A stretch of DNA of 64,000 bases from PHAA01 sp963665865. GTDB lineage: Bacteria; Bacillota; Syntrophomonadia; Syntrophomonadales; Syntrophomonadaceae. The position numbers and the translations under genes are program-made. Location: assembly GCA_963665865.2 (NCBI GenBank), contig CAXXWF010000001.1:186001-250000 (forward strand), in the 5' to 3' direction. The number at the start of each line of letters is the position of its first letter. Position 1 is the first letter of the stretch. Below, one piece after another: positions 61,905 through 64,000 of the stretch. A model generated the notes under the pieces. The model ran no database searches. It had not been told where the DNA came from and saw only the letters and a program-made list of their open reading frames with translations.

Positions 61905-62211
61905 TACTGAGCCTCCATTATTAGTATTCATATATGCTTAATAATATATTATATTTCTCAGTAAAGCAAATATTTTATTCCGCCGAGGTATTGATAAAAT
62001 ACTTTGCAATTTCTTGATAATATTAAATAGTTTGCCTATATTTTAATTACTAATGTTTTGACATTTTACAGCTTAATGATTTATTCTATTAAATGTACAC
62101 TTATTGTATGGGAATAATGGTAGTATATCATGAATATCTAATTTAATAATTACTATCCTTAAAGGGATACCATAGCTATATGAATAGTATAAACAAAAAG
62201 GGGGAATTTGT
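61905..62211. other. Divergent gap between the Rrf2 gene and metA
   Basis: An AT-rich gap of about 300 bp. Promoters for both genes should be here. I see no S-box or T-box core, and no clear operator palindrome. Confidence 0.4.
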
Positions 62212-63129
62212 ATGCCCATAAAAATTCCGGATAATTTGCCGGCAACCGAGATCTTAAGCAATGAAAATATCTTTATCATGGGAGAGAAGCGAGCTTATAA
62301 CCAAGACATACGTCCGCTCAAGATAGCCATATTAAACCTGATGCCCCTAAAAAGCGTTACCGAGACCCAATTACTGCGGTTGTTAGGCAACTCTCCGCTG
62401 CAGGTTGACATTGTACTACTGTACCCGGATTCTCATACGTCCAAGAATACATCCCAGGAACATCTGGCCAACTTCTATAACACTTTTGAAGATATTAAAG
62501 ATCAAAAATTTGATGGGATGATTATCACGGGCGCGCCCGTGGAACTACTAGAATTTGAAGAGCTGAGTTATTGGGAAGAATTAAAGGAAATAATGGATTG
62601 GACACGGACCAACGTATTTTCAACCCTGCATATCTGTGTTGGGGCGCAAGCCGGTCTGTATCATCACTATGGGGTCCCTAAATACGCGCTTGAATCCAAA
62701 ATGTTCGGGGTATTTCCTCACACTGTAAATCGGAAAAATGTGCCGCTTTTACGCGGATTTGACGATGAATTCTTTGTGCCCCATTCGAGGTATACCGAAG
62801 TAAGGCGAGATGATATAGAAAAGGTAGACGATATAGAGATCCTATCCGAGTCGGAGGAAGCCGGAGTTTATATTGTGTCCTCCAAAGACGGACGCCTAAT
62901 CTTTGTGACGGGACATTCGGAGTATGATGATAATACCTTAAAAACAGAGTACGACCGCGATATAGGGAAGGGTCTGGAAATTGACGTACCCAGAAATTAT
63001 TACCCGAACGATGATCCGAGTCAGCTTCCCCTGGTAAAATGGCGTAGCCACGCCAATCTATTGTTTATTAACTGGCTGAATTACCATGTTTACCAGGAGA
63101 CACCGTTTGATCTGGATGAACTAAAATAA
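62212..63129 (+). CDS. metA: Homoserine O-acetyltransferase (MetA family)
   Basis: A 305-residue MetA-type acyltransferase. The catalytic Cys142 is in HICVGAQAGLYHHYGV. Glu111 (GAPVELLEF) is the residue that favours acetyl-CoA over succinyl-CoA in characterised MetA enzymes, so an acetyltransferase is predicted. MPLKSVTETQLLRLLGNSP is another family block. GGGGG precedes ATG 62212. It would supply O-acetylhomoserine to the PLP enzyme at 60178. A terminator follows. Confidence 0.93.
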   Translation: MPIKIPDNLPATEILSNENIFIMGEKRAYNQDIRPLKIAILNLMPLKSVTETQLLRLLGNSPLQVDIVLLYPDSHTSKNTSQEHLANFYNTFEDIKDQKFDGMIITGAPVELLEFEELSYWEELKEIMDWTRTNVFSTLHICVGAQAGLYHHYGVPKYALESKMFGVFPHTVNRKNVPLLRGFDDEFFVPHSRYTEVRRDDIEKVDDIEILSESEEAGVYIVSSKDGRLIFVTGHSEYDDNTLKTEYDRDIGKGLEIDVPRNYYPNDDPSQLPLVKWRSHANLLFINWLNYHVYQETPFDLDELK

Positions 63130-63182
63130 GGGTATTCAAAGCCTACGGTTATTCATATATCGATACAGAAAATTACCGCTGA

Positions 63183-63211
63183 GCCACCAATTAATATAGG
63201 TGGCTTTTTTT
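63183..63211 (+). terminator. Rho-independent terminator after metA
   Basis: GCCACC (63183-63188) pairs with GGTGGC (63199-63204), with a seven-T tail to 63211. It is about 55 bp after the metA stop. Confidence 0.85.
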
Positions 63212-63386
63212 ATGCCATTTAATTCGTTATAGAATTTTATAATAAACACTTGACATAAATGAATAAAGATATAAAATAATTAATAATTCCGATTGGAATA
63301 CTTGGATATTAACATGAATAATTATTAATTGGATGGCAAAATACGTTCCTTTGTCAACTTGGTAAATAAATGTGGAGGTGATTGAA

Positions 63387-63554
63387 TTGGGATCCATTAA
63401 AAGTCCCGATCCCAAACGGGAAGCCTTTTCGCCGGAAATACAGAAGAAAATCATTGAGGCGATCAGCAGTCTGAAGTATGGCATCGTAAGCATAATTGTC
63501 CAGGATGGGCATGTTATCCAGATAGAGAAACTGGAAAAGGAAAGGTTGAAGTAA
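63387..63554 (+). CDS. YezD family (DUF2292) small protein
   Basis: A 55-residue protein matching YezD/DUF2292: FSPEIQKKIIEAISSLKYGI, then VSIIVQDGHVIQIEKLEK. YezD is often next to sulfur-metabolism or methionine transport genes; its function is unknown. TTG 63387 is preferred, with GGAGGTG before it; a GTG at 63372 overlaps that site. metN starts 87 bp downstream. Confidence 0.8.
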   Translation: MGSIKSPDPKREAFSPEIQKKIIEAISSLKYGIVSIIVQDGHVIQIEKLEKERLK

Positions 63555-63641
63555 CATCCAAAGTAGGAAAGTCTCTTTTCGTAATTTTATGCCAATGTGA
63601 TAGAGCCAATAACAGAAGTTTTTGGTGGGGAGGCCACTCGT

Positions 63642-64000
63642 TTGATTGAAATCAATAATTTGAGCAAGCTTTATCATACATCCCATCAAGAAATAGTGGC
63701 GCTGAATAATGTAAGTCTATCAATCCAGCGGGGGGAGATTTTTGGAATCATTGGTCTTAGCGGAGCTGGCAAAAGTACCCTGATCCGGTGCATAAATATG
63801 CTGGAAAAACCCACCCAAGGTTCTATCAAGGTAGATGGGCAGATTATTACGGCCCTGAATAAGAAGGAATTGCACCAGGCACGGCAAAAAATTGGCATGA
63901 TCTTTCAGCAGTTCAATCTTCTTTCTTCGCGTACGGTTTTTGACAATGTCATGTTTCCGTTAGAAATTGCCCATACCCCTCTCAAACAGGCTCGCCAGAG
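63642..64000 (+). CDS. metN: Methionine ABC transporter ATP-binding protein MetN, 5' part
   Basis: The frame is open to the window edge, so only about 119 residues are visible. Walker A GLSGAGKST, NNVSLSIQRGEIFGIIG and the Q-loop IFQQFNLLSSRTV match MetN, which has a characteristic LSSRTVFDNV stretch. MetN with MetI and MetQ imports methionine. It starts at TTG 63642 behind GGGGAGG. The C-terminal ACT-like domain is outside the window. Confidence 0.88.
   Translation, partial: MIEINNLSKLYHTSHQEIVALNNVSLSIQRGEIFGIIGLSGAGKSTLIRCINMLEKPTQGSIKVDGQIITALNKKELHQARQKIGMIFQQFNLLSSRTVFDNVMFPLEIAHTPLKQARQ

Noticed and set aside
1..64000. CRISPR arrays, tRNA and rRNA genes
   Set aside because: I saw no regularly spaced direct repeats, and no tRNA cloverleaf or rRNA signature, in a visual reading. 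A tRNA scan would be needed to be certain.

Overview
The window looks like chromosome from a strictly anaerobic, low-to-mid GC Bacillota (Clostridia/Peptococcia-like). Supporting signs are AAGGAGG-type ribosome binding sites, frequent TTG/GTG starts, AI-2E and Rrf2/CymR-type genes, corrinoid methyltransferases, nitrogenase-like genes and hgcAB. I cannot assign a genus from sequence alone.

Layout. 1-6.7 kb is mixed housekeeping: the UbiB-like 3' end, a DUF1540 protein, tcdA, an AI-2E family exporter, the aguA-aguB putrescine branch and pdxS. 6.8-15 kb holds a YdjY-like lipoprotein, then an arsenosugar-type cluster (flippase-like protein, C_GCAxxG_C_C protein, two rSAM-associated transferases, a TVP38-like protein, ArsS), then a DUF4418/MacB-like ABC unit. 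15-19.4 kb is a minus-strand ars operon, arsR-acr3-arsC-arsD-arsA. 20.3-24.8 kb carries a decayed DUF2182 gene and then the mercury-methylation pair hgcA-hgcB behind its own ArsR-type regulator. A nitroreductase and arsM follow. A 16-bp palindrome (ATCAA-N6-TTGAT) lies before the regulator, before hgcA and before the nitroreductase, which suggests one regulon for Hg and As methylation.

The centrepiece is 28.1-47 kb, a nitrogenase-like system. It has NifB and a NifX-like protein on the minus strand. On the plus strand are a NifH-like reductase, a NifK-like/NifD-like pair with P-cluster cysteines and the cofactor cysteine, a corrinoid protein, three MtaA/UroD-type methyltransferases, a RACo-type corrinoid activator, DUF1638, and a NitT/TauT-type ABC importer. 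Five transcription units of this block (before nifB, nifH-like, DUF1638, the ABC permease and the nifK-like gene) begin with a near-identical arrangement: a sigma-A promoter, a GATAGG box near the transcription start (four of five), a short covarying hairpin inside GAC[stem]A-rich[stem]AGG, and an intrinsic-terminator-like hairpin. I do not recognise this leader; it is the best candidate here for an undescribed cis-regulatory RNA. The gene set suggests reductive cleavage of an imported, probably methylated substrate by a metallocluster enzyme, coupled to corrinoid-dependent methyl transfer. The substrate is unknown.

47-54.4 kb holds a Cu-type P1B ATPase, a TauE/SafE-cupredoxin-HMA fusion, two flavin enzymes, a flavoprotein decarboxylase-like protein, a HAD phosphatase and RidA. 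An IS110 transposase follows (54.5-55.8 kb), then an MFS exporter and small proteins. 58.9-64 kb is sulfur amino acid metabolism: two Cys/Met-metabolism PLP enzymes, an Rrf2 regulator, metA, a YezD-like protein and the start of metN. A 102-bp palindromic repeat occurs at 17.2 kb and 29.7 kb, with a fragment at 49.4 kb.
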